Source of the DNA: Kitasatospora setae KM-6054 | Lineage (GTDB): Bacteria > Actinomycetota > Actinomycetes > Streptomycetales > Streptomycetaceae | Assembly: GCF_000269985.1 (NCBI RefSeq) | Contig: NC_016109.1 | Span: forward strand, 4,402,001 to 4,466,000 | Reading direction: 5' to 3' | Length of the DNA stretch: 64,000 bases | Shown here: in pieces, positions 34,190-42,369 of the stretch | How positions within the stretch are numbered: position 1 is the stretch's first letter | Layout of the letters: the number at the start of each line of letters is the position of its first letter | Notes under the pieces: generated by a model | Databases searched by the model: none | The model's input: the letters and a program-made list of their open reading frames with translations, nothing else | What the model was told of the DNA's origin: nothing | Position numbers and translations under genes: made by a program

Positions 34190-35815
34190 TTGAGCACTCG
34201 TCAACTCGTCCTGCAGAGCAGGTCGTCGAAGGCCGGGGCCGGCCGGGGCACCACGCCCGGCCCCGTGGCGCCCGGTGCCGAGCTCGCGCCCGCCCCCGCC
34301 CCGGCCGGTCCGGCCGAGCCGGCCGACGAACCCCCGACCGCCGTGGAGCGGCCGGAGCCGTCCCCGGCCGTCCCCTCGGTACCGCCGCCGGGGCCGCTCG
34401 GGCTGACCCCGGTGCCGGCCGTTCCGGCGAAGCCGACCTGGGCGCCGGCGGTGCCCTCGGCGGTGTCGGTGCCGCCGCTGCCCGCCTTCCGGCCGGCCGC
34501 GCCCGCGCCGGTGCCCGTCGCCCAGGCCGCGTCGTCCGCCCCGGCCGGGTTCGAGCCGCTGTTCCGGCGGGCGCCGGCGCTGAACTGGGTGGGCCCGGAC
34601 GACCGGTGGAGCCGGGCGTGGGGCGTCGTGCAGTCGGCCGTCGAGCCGCCGCCCGTGCTGGAGCCGGCCGACCCGGTGGAGCCGCTGCCGCCGAGCGCCG
34701 AGGACCTGGTGCTGGTGCGGGCGAGCCTGGCCGCGGTGGCGCCGGAGGCGGACCGGGCGATGGCGCACTTCCACGCGCTGATGTTCCTGCGCCACCCGGA
34801 GCTGCGGGCGATGTTCCCGGCCGCGATGGACGAGCAGCGGACCCGGCTGTTCCAGGCGCTGCGGCTGTGCGCGGTCCGGGCGGGCGACCCGGAGGCGCTG
34901 CGCGACTACCTGGGCCCGTTGGGGCGTCGGCACCGCAAGTACGGGGCGCTGACCCGGCACTACGCCTCGGTGGCGGACTGCCTGGTGGCGGCGCTGGCCC
35001 GGTACGGCGGCAGCGGCTGGGACGGGCGCACCGAGGCGGCCTGCCGGCGGCTGCTGGCGCTGGCCTCCCGGCTGATGGTGGAGGGCGCGGAGGAGGAGGC
35101 CCGGACGGCCCCGCCGTGGTGGCAGGCCGAGGTGGTGGAGCACCGCCAGGCCACCCGGGACGTCGCGGTGCTGACGCTCCGCCCCGACCAGGCGTACCCG
35201 TTCCGGGCCGGGCAGTGGGCGGCGGTGGAGACGCCGTGGTGGCCGCGGGTGTGGCGGCCGTACTCGTTCGGCTCGGCGCCGCGGCCGGACGGGCTGCTGA
35301 CGCTGCACGTGAAGGCGGTGCAGGCGGGCTGGGTGAGCAACGCGCTGGTGCACCGGGCCCGGCCGGGCGACGTGCTGCGGCTCGGCGCGGCGGAGGGCGC
35401 GATGACGGTGGACCACGCGGCGGGCGGGGACCTGCTCTGCCTGGGTGGCGGCACCGGGATCGGGCCGGTCGCGGCGCTGGTCGAGGAGGTCGCCGAGCGG
35501 GGCGCGGCCGGGCGCCGGGTGGAGGTGTTCTACGGGGCGCGGCGGGCGGACGGGCTGTACCGGTTGGAGGAGCTGCGCGAACTGGCCGCCCGGAACGCCT
35601 GGCTGACCGTCCGTCCGGTGGTCTCGGAGCCGGCCGGGGCGCCCGCCGGGGTGCTGGTCGGCGACCTGCCGGAGGTGGTGGCCCGGTACGCGCCGTGGCA
35701 CGGCTTCGCGGCGTACCTGAGCGGCCCGGCGGCGATGGTGCGTTCGGGGGCGGCGGCGCTGCGGCGCTGCGGGGTGCCGGACGGGAGCGTCCGGCACGAC
35801 CCGGTGGACCGGTAG
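34190..35815 (+). CDS. flavohemoglobin-like globin/FAD/NAD reductase with Pro/Ala-rich N-terminal extension
   Basis: A protein of about 541 residues from a TTG start with GGAGG 12 nt upstream (a GTG at 34127 is an alternative). Residues about 1-150 are Pro/Ala-rich and disordered. A globin domain follows (about 165-300) with HFHALMFLRHPELRAMFPAAM and the likely proximal His in GRRHRKYG. An FAD domain (RPYSFGSAP, about 350-410) and an NAD domain (LCLGGGTGIGPV, about 425-541) end the protein. Flavohemoglobins convert NO to nitrate. Classical ones are about 400 residues and lack the long extension, which may serve localisation or partner binding. Confidence 0.87.
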   Translation: MSTRQLVLQSRSSKAGAGRGTTPGPVAPGAELAPAPAPAGPAEPADEPPTAVERPEPSPAVPSVPPPGPLGLTPVPAVPAKPTWAPAVPSAVSVPPLPAFRPAAPAPVPVAQAASSAPAGFEPLFRRAPALNWVGPDDRWSRAWGVVQSAVEPPPVLEPADPVEPLPPSAEDLVLVRASLAAVAPEADRAMAHFHALMFLRHPELRAMFPAAMDEQRTRLFQALRLCAVRAGDPEALRDYLGPLGRRHRKYGALTRHYASVADCLVAALARYGGSGWDGRTEAACRRLLALASRLMVEGAEEEARTAPPWWQAEVVEHRQATRDVAVLTLRPDQAYPFRAGQWAAVETPWWPRVWRPYSFGSAPRPDGLLTLHVKAVQAGWVSNALVHRARPGDVLRLGAAEGAMTVDHAAGGDLLCLGGGTGIGPVAALVEEVAERGAAGRRVEVFYGARRADGLYRLEELRELAARNAWLTVRPVVSEPAGAPAGVLVGDLPEVVARYAPWHGFAAYLSGPAAMVRSGAAALRRCGVPDGSVRHDPVDR

Positions 35816-35838
35816 GGCTGAAGGGGGTTGACGGCGGG

Positions 35839-36366
35839 TCAGCCCAAGTCCGGCGCGAGCAGGGCGCGGACGCCCTCGATGTTGGCGGCGAGGTAGGCGC
35901 GGAGGCTGGGAGGGACGACGTTGACCGAGGTGACGCCCTCGCGGGTGAACGGGACCCGGACGATCGCGTACTCGCCGTTGGGCCGGTCGACTTCGGGCCC
36001 GTGCCGGCGGGTCTCGTCGAGCGCGGCGAGCCGGCAGACGAAGAAGTGCTGCACCTTGACGCCGTGCGGGTGGGCGGGGGTGCCGTCGTCGTGGTGGGAC
36101 TGCGCGACGGTGTCGACGAAGGCGGGCACCACGTCGGTCACCTTGCCGCCCAACTCCTCGTCCACCTCCCGGTGCAGGGCCGCGACGACCGTCCGGTCGG
36201 TGGGTTCGACGCCGCCGCCGGGGGTGATCCAGTACGGGTGCGGGGAACCGGGGCGGACCCGGCGGATCAGCACCAGCGAGGCGGGCGCGTGCGGGTCGTC
36301 CGGGTCGACCTCCAGCAGGATCGCGCGGGCGGTGCGTTTGACGACTGGACGGACCGGGCCCGACAT
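35839..36366 (-). CDS. Nudix hydrolase family protein
   Basis: A 175-residue protein with a Nudix core: WITPGGGVEPTDRT, then ALHREVDEELGG. The REVDEELGG metal-binding part is intact, but the residue expected as the first Glu of the box (GX5E) is Arg. Catalytic efficiency or substrate may therefore be unusual. Substrates of this group are nucleoside diphosphate derivatives. The ATG at 36366 follows a CCGGAGGTGGCC ribosome site. It is convergent with the flavohemoglobin-like gene. Confidence 0.83.
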   Translation of the reverse strand: MSGPVRPVVKRTARAILLEVDPDDPHAPASLVLIRRVRPGSPHPYWITPGGGVEPTDRTVVAALHREVDEELGGKVTDVVPAFVDTVAQSHHDDGTPAHPHGVKVQHFFVCRLAALDETRRHGPEVDRPNGEYAIVRVPFTREGVTSVNVVPPSLRAYLAANIEGVRALLAPDLG

Positions 36367-36729
36367 GGCGGCCACCTCCGGGGCGCGAGCGTTGTGCGGG
36401 AGTCTCCCGCGCGGCGGCGGGCGCGAAACTCGCACAAGGGGGCGAAAGGGCGGAACCTGTTGCGCCGTACGGGGGGAGCGGCATGCCCGGGGGTGTCAGG
36501 CCGTGGCGATGGACACATCGGCTATGGATCTTCGATTCGCGCCACGGGACGAGCTGACGCCTCGTAATCTTCGGGGTGGTTTGGCTGAAAACCTTCGCAT
36601 TGAAGGTGAATTGCCCCATGTGTACGTCATTGTCATTGCGGGGATGCCCGCCCTGTGCTCAAATGTCCGCCTGCCGGGCGGATTCGGAGCAGTCTCCTCC
36701 GAGTGCCATTCGATACCCGGGGGATGGGG
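36367..36729. other. 363-bp divergent intergenic region before ssgR
   Basis: No gene is recognisable. The part from about 36500 to 36720 is clearly AT-richer than the surroundings and holds the likely ssgR promoter. Small inverted repeats include CCGCC-TGCCG-GGCGG near 36671 and a CGGAG/CTCCG pair near 36687. Confidence 0.6.
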
Positions 36730-37566
36730 ATGAGCATGCACCGGATCGGGCAACCCGCGGGCCCGGGGGCGGCCACGGCCGCCGAAGGCGACATACGCGC
36801 GCCGCGGGCGCCCACCCTGATCACCTCGGTGCAGCGCGCCCTGCGCCTGCTGGAGGCGGTCGGCTCGCACGTCCACGGCGCCACCGCCAAGCAGCTCGCC
36901 CGCTGCGCCGGGCTCCCCCTCGGCACCACCTACCACCTGCTGCGGACCCTCACCCACGAGGGCTACCTGCGCCGCGAGGGCGGCCGGTTCTACTACGGCG
37001 CCTCGGTCGACGGGATCAGCCGCGCCGACACCCGGCAGGCCGAGCACGTCGACCTGCGCGGCCGGATGGAGGAGCTGCGCGACGAGCTCGGCGCCGCCGT
37101 CTACTACGCGGTCTACGAGGACGGCGAGGTGCTGCTGGTCGACGCGGTCTCCGGCGCCGCGCAGCCCCAGGTCGAGGAGTGGGCCGACTTCCGGGCCACC
37201 GCGCACGCGCACGCCATCGGCCTCTGCCTGCTCTCCCAACTGGGCACCGAGGAGCGGCTCGACCACCTCTCCCGGCACCGGCCCGCCGCGCTGACCCCGT
37301 CCACCTCCGGCGACGTCCGCTCGGTGCTGCGCCGGCTGGAGCGGGTCCGGCCGACCATGCCGGTGCTGGAGCGTCAGGAGTACGCGCTCGGCACGGTCTG
37401 CGCGGCCGTCCCGATCACGGTCGGCTCGGTGGTCGCCACCATGGCGATCTCGCTGCCGCTGGAACAGGCCGAGCGGCTCGGCCCCGCCGCGGCCCGGCTG
37501 CGGTCGCTGGTCGGGGCGATGTTCCCGGCGTTCGTCCGTGGGGACGGGGGTGGGCTGGTGAGGTGA
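36730..37566 (+). CDS. ssgR: IclR-family regulator SsgR
   Basis: A 278-residue IclR protein. Winged helix (about 35-95, ITSVQRALRLLEAVGSHVHG and LARCAGLPLGTTYHLLRTL) and an IclR effector domain (about 110-275). It lies immediately upstream of ssgA on the same strand. In Streptomyces coelicolor the IclR-type SsgR sits in this position and activates ssgA during sporulation, so the symbol rests on synteny plus family. In-frame ATGs at 36724 and 36736 are alternative starts; 36730 has the purine-rich GGGGGATGGGG before it. Confidence 0.85.
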   Translation: MSMHRIGQPAGPGAATAAEGDIRAPRAPTLITSVQRALRLLEAVGSHVHGATAKQLARCAGLPLGTTYHLLRTLTHEGYLRREGGRFYYGASVDGISRADTRQAEHVDLRGRMEELRDELGAAVYYAVYEDGEVLLVDAVSGAAQPQVEEWADFRATAHAHAIGLCLLSQLGTEERLDHLSRHRPAALTPSTSGDVRSVLRRLERVRPTMPVLERQEYALGTVCAAVPITVGSVVATMAISLPLEQAERLGPAAARLRSLVGAMFPAFVRGDGGGLVR

Positions 37567-37825
37567 TTCCGTGAGGCGTTCGTTCACCATTTGAAAAAGC
37601 GAACCTTGTCGGCATCGCCGCCAAACAGGGACGATGGGGTTCGAACGGGGAAACAGGGGACAAAGACGCACAGACGCAGCCACCCGTCCGCAGGTACCCG
37701 CACGACCTGACGGACCAGCCCCAGCGGGGTGCCGTTCCAGCACAGCGAACAAGATCGAACCGATATGCCGCACCCACCGCGCGCACCGCGGCGCACCGGG
37801 CGGGCAGAACGAGAGGTACTGGCGC

Positions 37826-38254
37826 ATGCACAGCACGGTCCAAGCCCAGATGGCGATGCACCTCGTGGTGTCGAGCGAGCTGTCCTTCCGCATCGTGGTC
37901 GACCTGGACTACGACGGCGACGACCCGTTCGCCGTCCGCTTCACCTTCCACCTGCCCGGTGACGAGCCCGTCACCTGGGTCTTCGCCCGCGAGTTGCTCG
38001 TCGACGGACTCAGCCGCCCCACCGGCGAGGGCGACGTGCACATCCACCCGGTCGGCGACGACCTGGCCGAGGTCTGCCTGGTGCTGCGCTCCCCCGAGGG
38101 CGACGCGCTGATGCGGGCCGCGGCCCCGCCGCTGCTGGCCTTCCTGGCCCGCACCGACCGGCTGGTCCCGATGGGCCAGGAGCTGTCCGGCGGGGAGCTG
38201 GACGAGGAGCTCGCCTCGATCCTCTCCACCACCGGGCACGAGAACGCGGGCTGA
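37826..38254 (+). CDS. ssgA: SsgA-family sporulation and cell-division protein
   Basis: A 142-residue SsgA-like protein. VSSELSFRIVVDLDYDGDDPFAVRFTFHLPG and VTWVFARELLVDGL are the family core, and the C-terminus ends ENAG as SsgA does. SsgA-like proteins position septa and peptidoglycan synthesis during sporulation-specific division in streptomycetes. The ATG at 37826 has a GAGAGG ribosome site. The upstream IclR-type gene supports an ssgR-ssgA assignment rather than another SALP paralog. A nested hairpin terminator follows. Confidence 0.9.
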   Translation: MHSTVQAQMAMHLVVSSELSFRIVVDLDYDGDDPFAVRFTFHLPGDEPVTWVFARELLVDGLSRPTGEGDVHIHPVGDDLAEVCLVLRSPEGDALMRAAAPPLLAFLARTDRLVPMGQELSGGELDEELASILSTTGHENAG

Positions 38255-38286
38255 CCCCGGGTGCGTTCCGGGGCCCGCCCGCGCGG

Positions 38287-38334
38287 CTGACCGGCTGTCA
38301 GACGGCGCGACACCGCCGTCCGTCGGCCGGTCAG
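38287..38334. terminator. nested bidirectional terminator between ssgA and the holin-like gene
   Basis: CTGACCGGC pairs with GCCGGTCAG (outer 9 bp), with ACGGCG/CGCCGT (38302-38307, 38314-38319) as an inner stem. It lies between two convergent genes and reaches the stop of the minus-strand gene. Confidence 0.65.
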
Positions 38335-38705
38335 TCGTCCTTCAGCGCCAGGTTGAGGCCCCAGGACACCAGGCTGATGATCAGCGCGCCGAGCAGCGCC
38401 GACCAGAAGCCGTCCACGTGGAAGTCCAGGCTGAGCTTGTCCGAGGCCCACGAGGTCAGCCAGAGCATCAGGGCGTTGATCACGAAGGTGATCAACCCCA
38501 GGGTGAGGAAGAACAGCGGCAGCGAGAACAGCTTCACCAGCGGCTTGATCAGGAAGTTGATCACGCCGAAGACCAGCGCGACGCCGAGCACGGTGAGCGT
38601 CTTGTGCTGCCAGTCGTCGCCGGTGAGCGTGATCCCGGTGACGATCCAGGCGGCGACCCAGATCGCCGCCGCGTTGATGAGCGTTTTGATCACGAAATTC
38701 TTCAT
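38331..38705 (-). CDS. phage-holin-family (YvlD-like) small membrane protein
   Basis: A 124-residue protein with four membrane helices: FVIKTLINAAAIWVAAWIV, LTVLGVALVFGVINFLIKPL, LPLFFLTLGLITFVINALML and a last one ending SWGLNLALKDD. This matches the Phage_holin_4_2 (YvlD) family of core chromosomal genes. It is not evidence of a prophage, since no phage genes are nearby. Function unknown, perhaps envelope maintenance. Convergent with ssgA. Confidence 0.85.
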   Translation of the reverse strand: MKNFVIKTLINAAAIWVAAWIVTGITLTGDDWQHKTLTVLGVALVFGVINFLIKPLVKLFSLPLFFLTLGLITFVINALMLWLTSWASDKLSLDFHVDGFWSALLGALIISLVSWGLNLALKDD

Positions 38706-38823
38706 GCTGCGGATGGTGGCAGGCCCGGCCGCCCGGGCGGAAGCTCCCCGGGTGGGTGTTCTCGCGGCGGCCCGGCGGCCGTGCGGTTGAATGGGCCCCG
38801 ACCAGGGAGAGGAGCCGGGCCCG

Positions 38824-39141
38824 ATGAAGCTGTTCCGGTTGGACCGACTCGACGCCGAGCGCGCCGAGAGCGGCGGCGCGTACCTGCGCTTCCTGAAGCA
38901 GCCGACGATGTCCGCCGGCCTGTACGCGCTCTCCCCCGGCGACACCGACCCGCAGACCCCGCACGCCCAGGACGAGATCTACCTGGTGGTCAGCGGCCGG
39001 GCCGAGCTGACCGTCGGCCGGGAGACCGCCACGGTCGGGCGCGGCAGCGTGGTGTTCGTCCCCGCCGGGACGGAGCACCGCTTCCACCACATCACCGAGG
39101 AACTGCGGGTGCTCGTGGTCTTCTCCCCGCCGGAGGACTGA
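38824..39141 (+). CDS. small cupin-domain protein
   Basis: A 105-residue single-cupin protein. Motif 1 is approximated by PQTPHAQDEIYLVVSGRAEL (His and Glu metal ligands) and motif 2 by FVPAGTEHRFHHI. It would bind a metal ion and a small ligand, but the reaction is not predictable. The ATG follows GAGAGGAGCCGGGCCCG. It lies just upstream of the TenA gene on the same strand and may be co-transcribed with it. Confidence 0.85.
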   Translation: MKLFRLDRLDAERAESGGAYLRFLKQPTMSAGLYALSPGDTDPQTPHAQDEIYLVVSGRAELTVGRETATVGRGSVVFVPAGTEHRFHHITEELRVLVVFSPPED

Positions 39142-39147
39142 CCCGTG

Positions 39148-39207
39148 ACCACCAGGCCCGCGACGACTGGGCCCGCGACCACCGGGCCCGCGACCACCGG
39201 GCCCGCG
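39148..39207 (+). repeat. four 15-bp tandem units before tenA
   Basis: Units like ACCACCGGGCCCGCG are repeated four times in frame (TTGPA) between two copies of GGAGGACYGACCCGTG, each of which could start the TenA gene. Confidence 0.8.
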
Positions 39208-39228
39208 CCCGCGCAGGAGGACCGACCC

Positions 39229-39885
39229 GTGAAGCTCACCGACGAACTGTGGGCGGCCGCCGAGCCGACCTACCGCCGGATCCTGGACCACCCCTTCCTG
39301 CTCGGCCTCGCCGACGGCACCCTGCCGCGCGCCGCGTTCCGGCACTTCGTCGTCCAGGACTCGCACTACCTGCGCGACTACGCCCGCGCGCTGGCCGTCT
39401 GCGCCGCCAAGGCCCCCGGCGAGGACGACGTGCTGGCCTTCGCCAACGACGCGGTCGGCGCGATCGCCGCCGAGCAGGACATGCACGGCGAGTTCACGGC
39501 CGCGCTCGGCGGGCCCGCCGACGGCGACGACACCGTGCTGCCCACCACCCGCGCCTACACCTCCTACCTGCTGGCCACCGCGTACGGCGGCTCGTTCGCG
39601 GAGGCGCTCGGCGCCGTCCTGCCCTGCTACTGGATCTACGCCCGGGTCGGCGAGGAGCTGGCCCGCCGCTCCTCCCCCGACCCGCTGTACGCCAAGTGGA
39701 TCGCCGCGTACGGCGACGAGGGCTTCCAGAGCGTGGTGCGCCGCGTCCTGGAGCTCACCGACCGGGTCGGCGACGAGCTCTCGGCGGCCGAACGGCGGCG
39801 GGTGGTCGAGCACTTCACCACCACCTCGCGCTACGAGTGGATGTTCTGGGACGCCGCCTGGCGCGGCGAGCGGTGGCCGGTCTGA
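39229..39885 (+). CDS. tenA: TenA/thiaminase II family protein
   Basis: A 218-residue all-helical TenA protein. The catalytic Cys is in GAVLPCYWIYARVGEEL and the late Glu/Tyr region is TTTSRYEWMFWDAAW. TenA hydrolyses aminopyrimidine breakdown products of thiamine so the HMP moiety can be reused, which fits with thiC in the same window. The GTG at 39229 (AGGAGGACCGACCC before it) gives the usual length starting VKLTDELW. A GTG at 39145 would add 28 repeat-coded residues. Confidence 0.88.
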   Translation: MKLTDELWAAAEPTYRRILDHPFLLGLADGTLPRAAFRHFVVQDSHYLRDYARALAVCAAKAPGEDDVLAFANDAVGAIAAEQDMHGEFTAALGGPADGDDTVLPTTRAYTSYLLATAYGGSFAEALGAVLPCYWIYARVGEELARRSSPDPLYAKWIAAYGDEGFQSVVRRVLELTDRVGDELSAAERRRVVEHFTTTSRYEWMFWDAAWRGERWPV

Positions 39886-40074
39886 GGCTCCACCCCGGGG
39901 GTCTCCCCCAGGTCGGACCGGCCCCGGTCTCAGGGGAGGATCTCCGGGTTCTCTCCGGGCCGTCCCCCCTCGATTTCGGCTCCCCGGCCCGCCTACGATC
40001 GAAGTGTCGAGATCGAGGGAGCGGGAACGCAGCCGGAAACACCGGCACCGACCCCGAGGGGAGAAGGTACGGAC

Positions 40075-40275
40075 ATGGCCGGGTTCTGGAAGTCGCTGCC
40101 CTCGTGGGTGCGCAACATCGTGGTCCCGATCCTGCTGCTGATCGTCGCCTGGAAGGTCTTCTGGACCATCGTGGGCGTGGTGGCCGGCATCGTCGGCTTC
40201 GCGATCAACGTGCTGGTGCTGGTCGGCATCGCGGCGGTCGTGGTGATCCTGCTCAAGAAGGCCGCGAAGAGCTGA
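40075..40275 (+). CDS. DUF5326 small membrane protein
   Basis: A 66-residue protein with two membrane helices (IVVPILLLIVAWKVFWTIV and IVGFAINVLVLVGIAAVVVI) and a basic tail KKAAKS. This matches the streptomycete DUF5326 family of unknown function. The ATG follows a GAGGGGAGAAGG ribosome site. Its last 23 bp overlap the convergent OleD-like gene. Confidence 0.82.
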   Translation: MAGFWKSLPSWVRNIVVPILLLIVAWKVFWTIVGVVAGIVGFAINVLVLVGIAAVVVILLKKAAKS

Positions 40276-41164
40276 CGCCGGCGCCCGCCGCCAGGTAGTC
40301 GCCGAGGTCCCGGCCCGGGGTGAAGCCCCGGGACCGGGACTTCCGCGTGTCCAGCACCACCGGGTGCGCGAGCTGGTCCAGCGCGTACGCCGTCACCCCG
40401 GGCCGGCGGCCGGCCGCCAGCGCCGCCAGCCGCGGCGGCACGTGCAGCAGCCGGGCCCGGCGGCGGTGCGCGGCCAGCACGGCGCGCAGCGCGGCGTCCC
40501 GGGCGTACGGGGCGCGGTCGGCGACGTTGTACGCCCCCGGCGGCCAGCCGGCCGCCAGCAGGCACGCCTCGGCGAGGTTCTCCACCGCCGTCAGGCTGAG
40601 CGGCACGTCCCCGCCCGGCAGCGGCAGCACCCCGTACCGGACGGCCGCCAGCAGCCGCGGCACCAGGTGCGGGTCCCCCGGCCCGTACACCGCGCGCGGG
40701 CGCAGCACCACGGCGCCGGCCGCCAGCGCGAGCGCGTCCGCGAGCGACTTCGTCCGGCCGTACGCGTTCAGGTGGCCGCCCGCGGTCGGGTGCTCCTCGC
40801 CGACCAGCGAGCGGTCCGGGCGCGGGTCGTAGACGCTGGCGCTGCTCACGAACACGAACGGGCGGCCGGCCGCCGCCGCCAGCAGCCGCTCGGTCGCCCG
40901 CACGTTCACCGCGTACTGCTCGCGCTCGGCGGGCGACCCCGGCGGGTGGTCGCCGACCGCCGCCGCGCAGTGCACCACCAGGTCCGCCGCCCGCAGCTCC
41001 GGCGGGACCGCCCCGGACGCGGCGTCCCACGGCAGGTGCGTGCCGTGCCGGGCCGGACGGCGGCCGAGCGCCAGCACCCGGTGGCCCCGGGCGGTCGCCA
41101 GCGCGGCGAGGTGCGAGCCGCAGAAGCCGGTGGCGCCGGTCAGCGCGATGGTCAGCGGGGGCAC
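40253..41164 (-). CDS. OleD-like NAD(P)-dependent reductase (extended SDR/3-beta-HSD family)
   Basis: A 303-residue extended short-chain dehydrogenase. N-terminal Rossmann motif TGATGFCGSHLAAL; catalytic Ser/Tyr/Lys from VSSASVYD and AYGRTKSLAD; then VVLRPRAVYGPGDPHLVPRLL, which strongly recalls the RPRxxxGPGD..LPRL region of OleD. OleD reduces the beta-keto acid made by OleA to a beta-hydroxy acid. As the last gene of a minus-strand operon with OleA- and OleC-like genes, that role is the best guess. A different sugar or lipid ketone reductase is possible. The GTG has AAAGGT upstream. Confidence 0.8.
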   Translation of the reverse strand: MPPLTIALTGATGFCGSHLAALATARGHRVLALGRRPARHGTHLPWDAASGAVPPELRAADLVVHCAAAVGDHPPGSPAEREQYAVNVRATERLLAAAAGRPFVFVSSASVYDPRPDRSLVGEEHPTAGGHLNAYGRTKSLADALALAAGAVVLRPRAVYGPGDPHLVPRLLAAVRYGVLPLPGGDVPLSLTAVENLAEACLLAAGWPPGAYNVADRAPYARDAALRAVLAAHRRRARLLHVPPRLAALAAGRRPGVTAYALDQLAHPVVLDTRKSRSRGFTPGRDLGDYLAAGAGVSSSRPS

Positions 41165-41217
41165 GGGCGGGACCTTTCGGGTCGGGCTCTGGGGACGGGC
41201 TTTCGGGACGGGCCCGG

Positions 41218-42270
41218 TCAGTAGCTCGGCCCCGCCGTGGAGCGCAGCAGGCAGGACCGGTAGGACGGCAGGGCGCTGGTCGGGTGCGGGACGGTGCGCA
41301 CGGCCCGGGGGCGGTGCGGGGCCAGGGTGGTGAGCAGCAGGGCGAGTTGGGCGCGGGCCAGCGCGGCGCCCGGGCAGCTGTGCGGGCCGAGGCCGAACGG
41401 CGCGCGGGTGGCGTACGGGTGGGCGGGGGCGTCGTGCTGGGCCTCGGCGGCGTGCCGGGCGACCAGCAGCAGCCGGTCGCCGCGGCGGATCCGGTGGCCC
41501 AGCACGGTCGCGTCGGCGGCCGCGGCGCGCGGCAGGACGGGGGAGGCGGCGGTGCGGCGGAGCAGTTCGGCGGCCAGCCCGGGCGCGTCCGCGCGGGCCC
41601 GGTCCCAGAGCCGCTCGCGGGCGCACCAGGCGGCGGCGCGGGGCAGCGCGGCGAGGGTGGTGTTGACGGCGGCGGTGGCGAGCATCGCGTCGCGCGGGTC
41701 GGGCAGCAGCCGGCTCAGCCGCAGCGCGGCCGCCCGGGCGCGGCGCTCGCCGCCCGGGCGGGGCAGCAGCGCGGGCAGGTGGGCGCGGGCGGTGGCGGCG
41801 GCGGCCCGTTCGGCGGCCAGCGCGAGCCGGACCGGGTCGGCGGCGCTGCCGGTGAGCGCGGCGGCGGTCGCGCCGGCCAGCTCGCGGACGGCCGGGACGA
41901 GGTCGACCGGTGCCTCCAGGCCGCCGAGGTACCGATCGAGGATCCGCTGCCACTCGGGCCGCAGCGCGGCCACCCCCGCCGGGCCCAGCAGCCGCGCCAA
42001 CTCCCCCCGGGCGGAGCGGTGTTCGTCGCCCTGCTGGTCGAAGAGCAGCCCGCCGCCGGTGAGCGCGGCGGCGGTGCCGCCGGTGGTGCGCTCGGCGGTC
42101 CGGTCCAGCGGGACGCGGGTCAGCACCTCGCGGTAGGCGTCCGGGTGGTGCACCAGCACGGTCCGGCCGAGCCGGAGCACCGGGCGGTGCCTGGTCGCGC
42201 CGAGCAGGGCGAACAGCAGTGGGTGGCTGAACAGGTAGACGGCGCGGTCGGCGCGCCGGGCTGCGGTCAA
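41218..42270 (-). CDS. short cytochrome P450 in the Ole-like operon
   Basis: A 350-residue P450, about 50 residues shorter than usual, mainly at the N-terminus. The heme motif is intact: FGLGPHSCPGAALARAQL (Cys about 310). The K-helix ExxR is the ELLR in AAELLRRT. The I-helix motif, normally (A/G)Gx(D/E)T(T/S), reads AAVNTT, so the proton-delivery acid is Asn. This may favour peroxide use or non-hydroxylating chemistry. The likely start is TTG at 42270 with GGAG 8 nt upstream. It lies 53 bp before the OleD-like gene and probably oxidises the pathway lipid. Confidence 0.82.
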   Translation of the reverse strand: MTAARRADRAVYLFSHPLLFALLGATRHRPVLRLGRTVLVHHPDAYREVLTRVPLDRTAERTTGGTAAALTGGGLLFDQQGDEHRSARGELARLLGPAGVAALRPEWQRILDRYLGGLEAPVDLVPAVRELAGATAAALTGSAADPVRLALAAERAAAATARAHLPALLPRPGGERRARAAALRLSRLLPDPRDAMLATAAVNTTLAALPRAAAWCARERLWDRARADAPGLAAELLRRTAASPVLPRAAAADATVLGHRIRRGDRLLLVARHAAEAQHDAPAHPYATRAPFGLGPHSCPGAALARAQLALLLTTLAPHRPRAVRTVPHPTSALPSYRSCLLRSTAGPSY

Positions 42271-42302
42271 CGGGGGCTCCGGGGTGGCTGGTTCGGCTCG
42301 GC

Positions 42303-42335
42303 GGTTCGGTTCGGTGGTTCGGTTCGGTGGTTCGG
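42303..42335 (+). repeat. 13-bp tandem repeat upstream of the P450 gene
   Basis: GGTTCGGTTCGGT is repeated twice plus a partial unit in the 99-bp gap between the AMP-ligase and P450 genes. It reads as ACCGAACC units on the coding strand. Confidence 0.8.
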
Positions 42336-42369
42336 GACGGCGGCTCGGGACGGCGGCGGTCCGGCGCGG

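Noticed and set aside
38413..38426. CACGTG-containing sequence as a second parS site
   Set aside because: The flanks (CGTC and GAAG) do not match GTTT/AAAC and are not palindromic beyond the core.
38331..38705. Holin family protein as a sign of a prophage
   Set aside because: This family is a conserved chromosomal membrane protein in actinobacteria, and no other phage genes are in the window.
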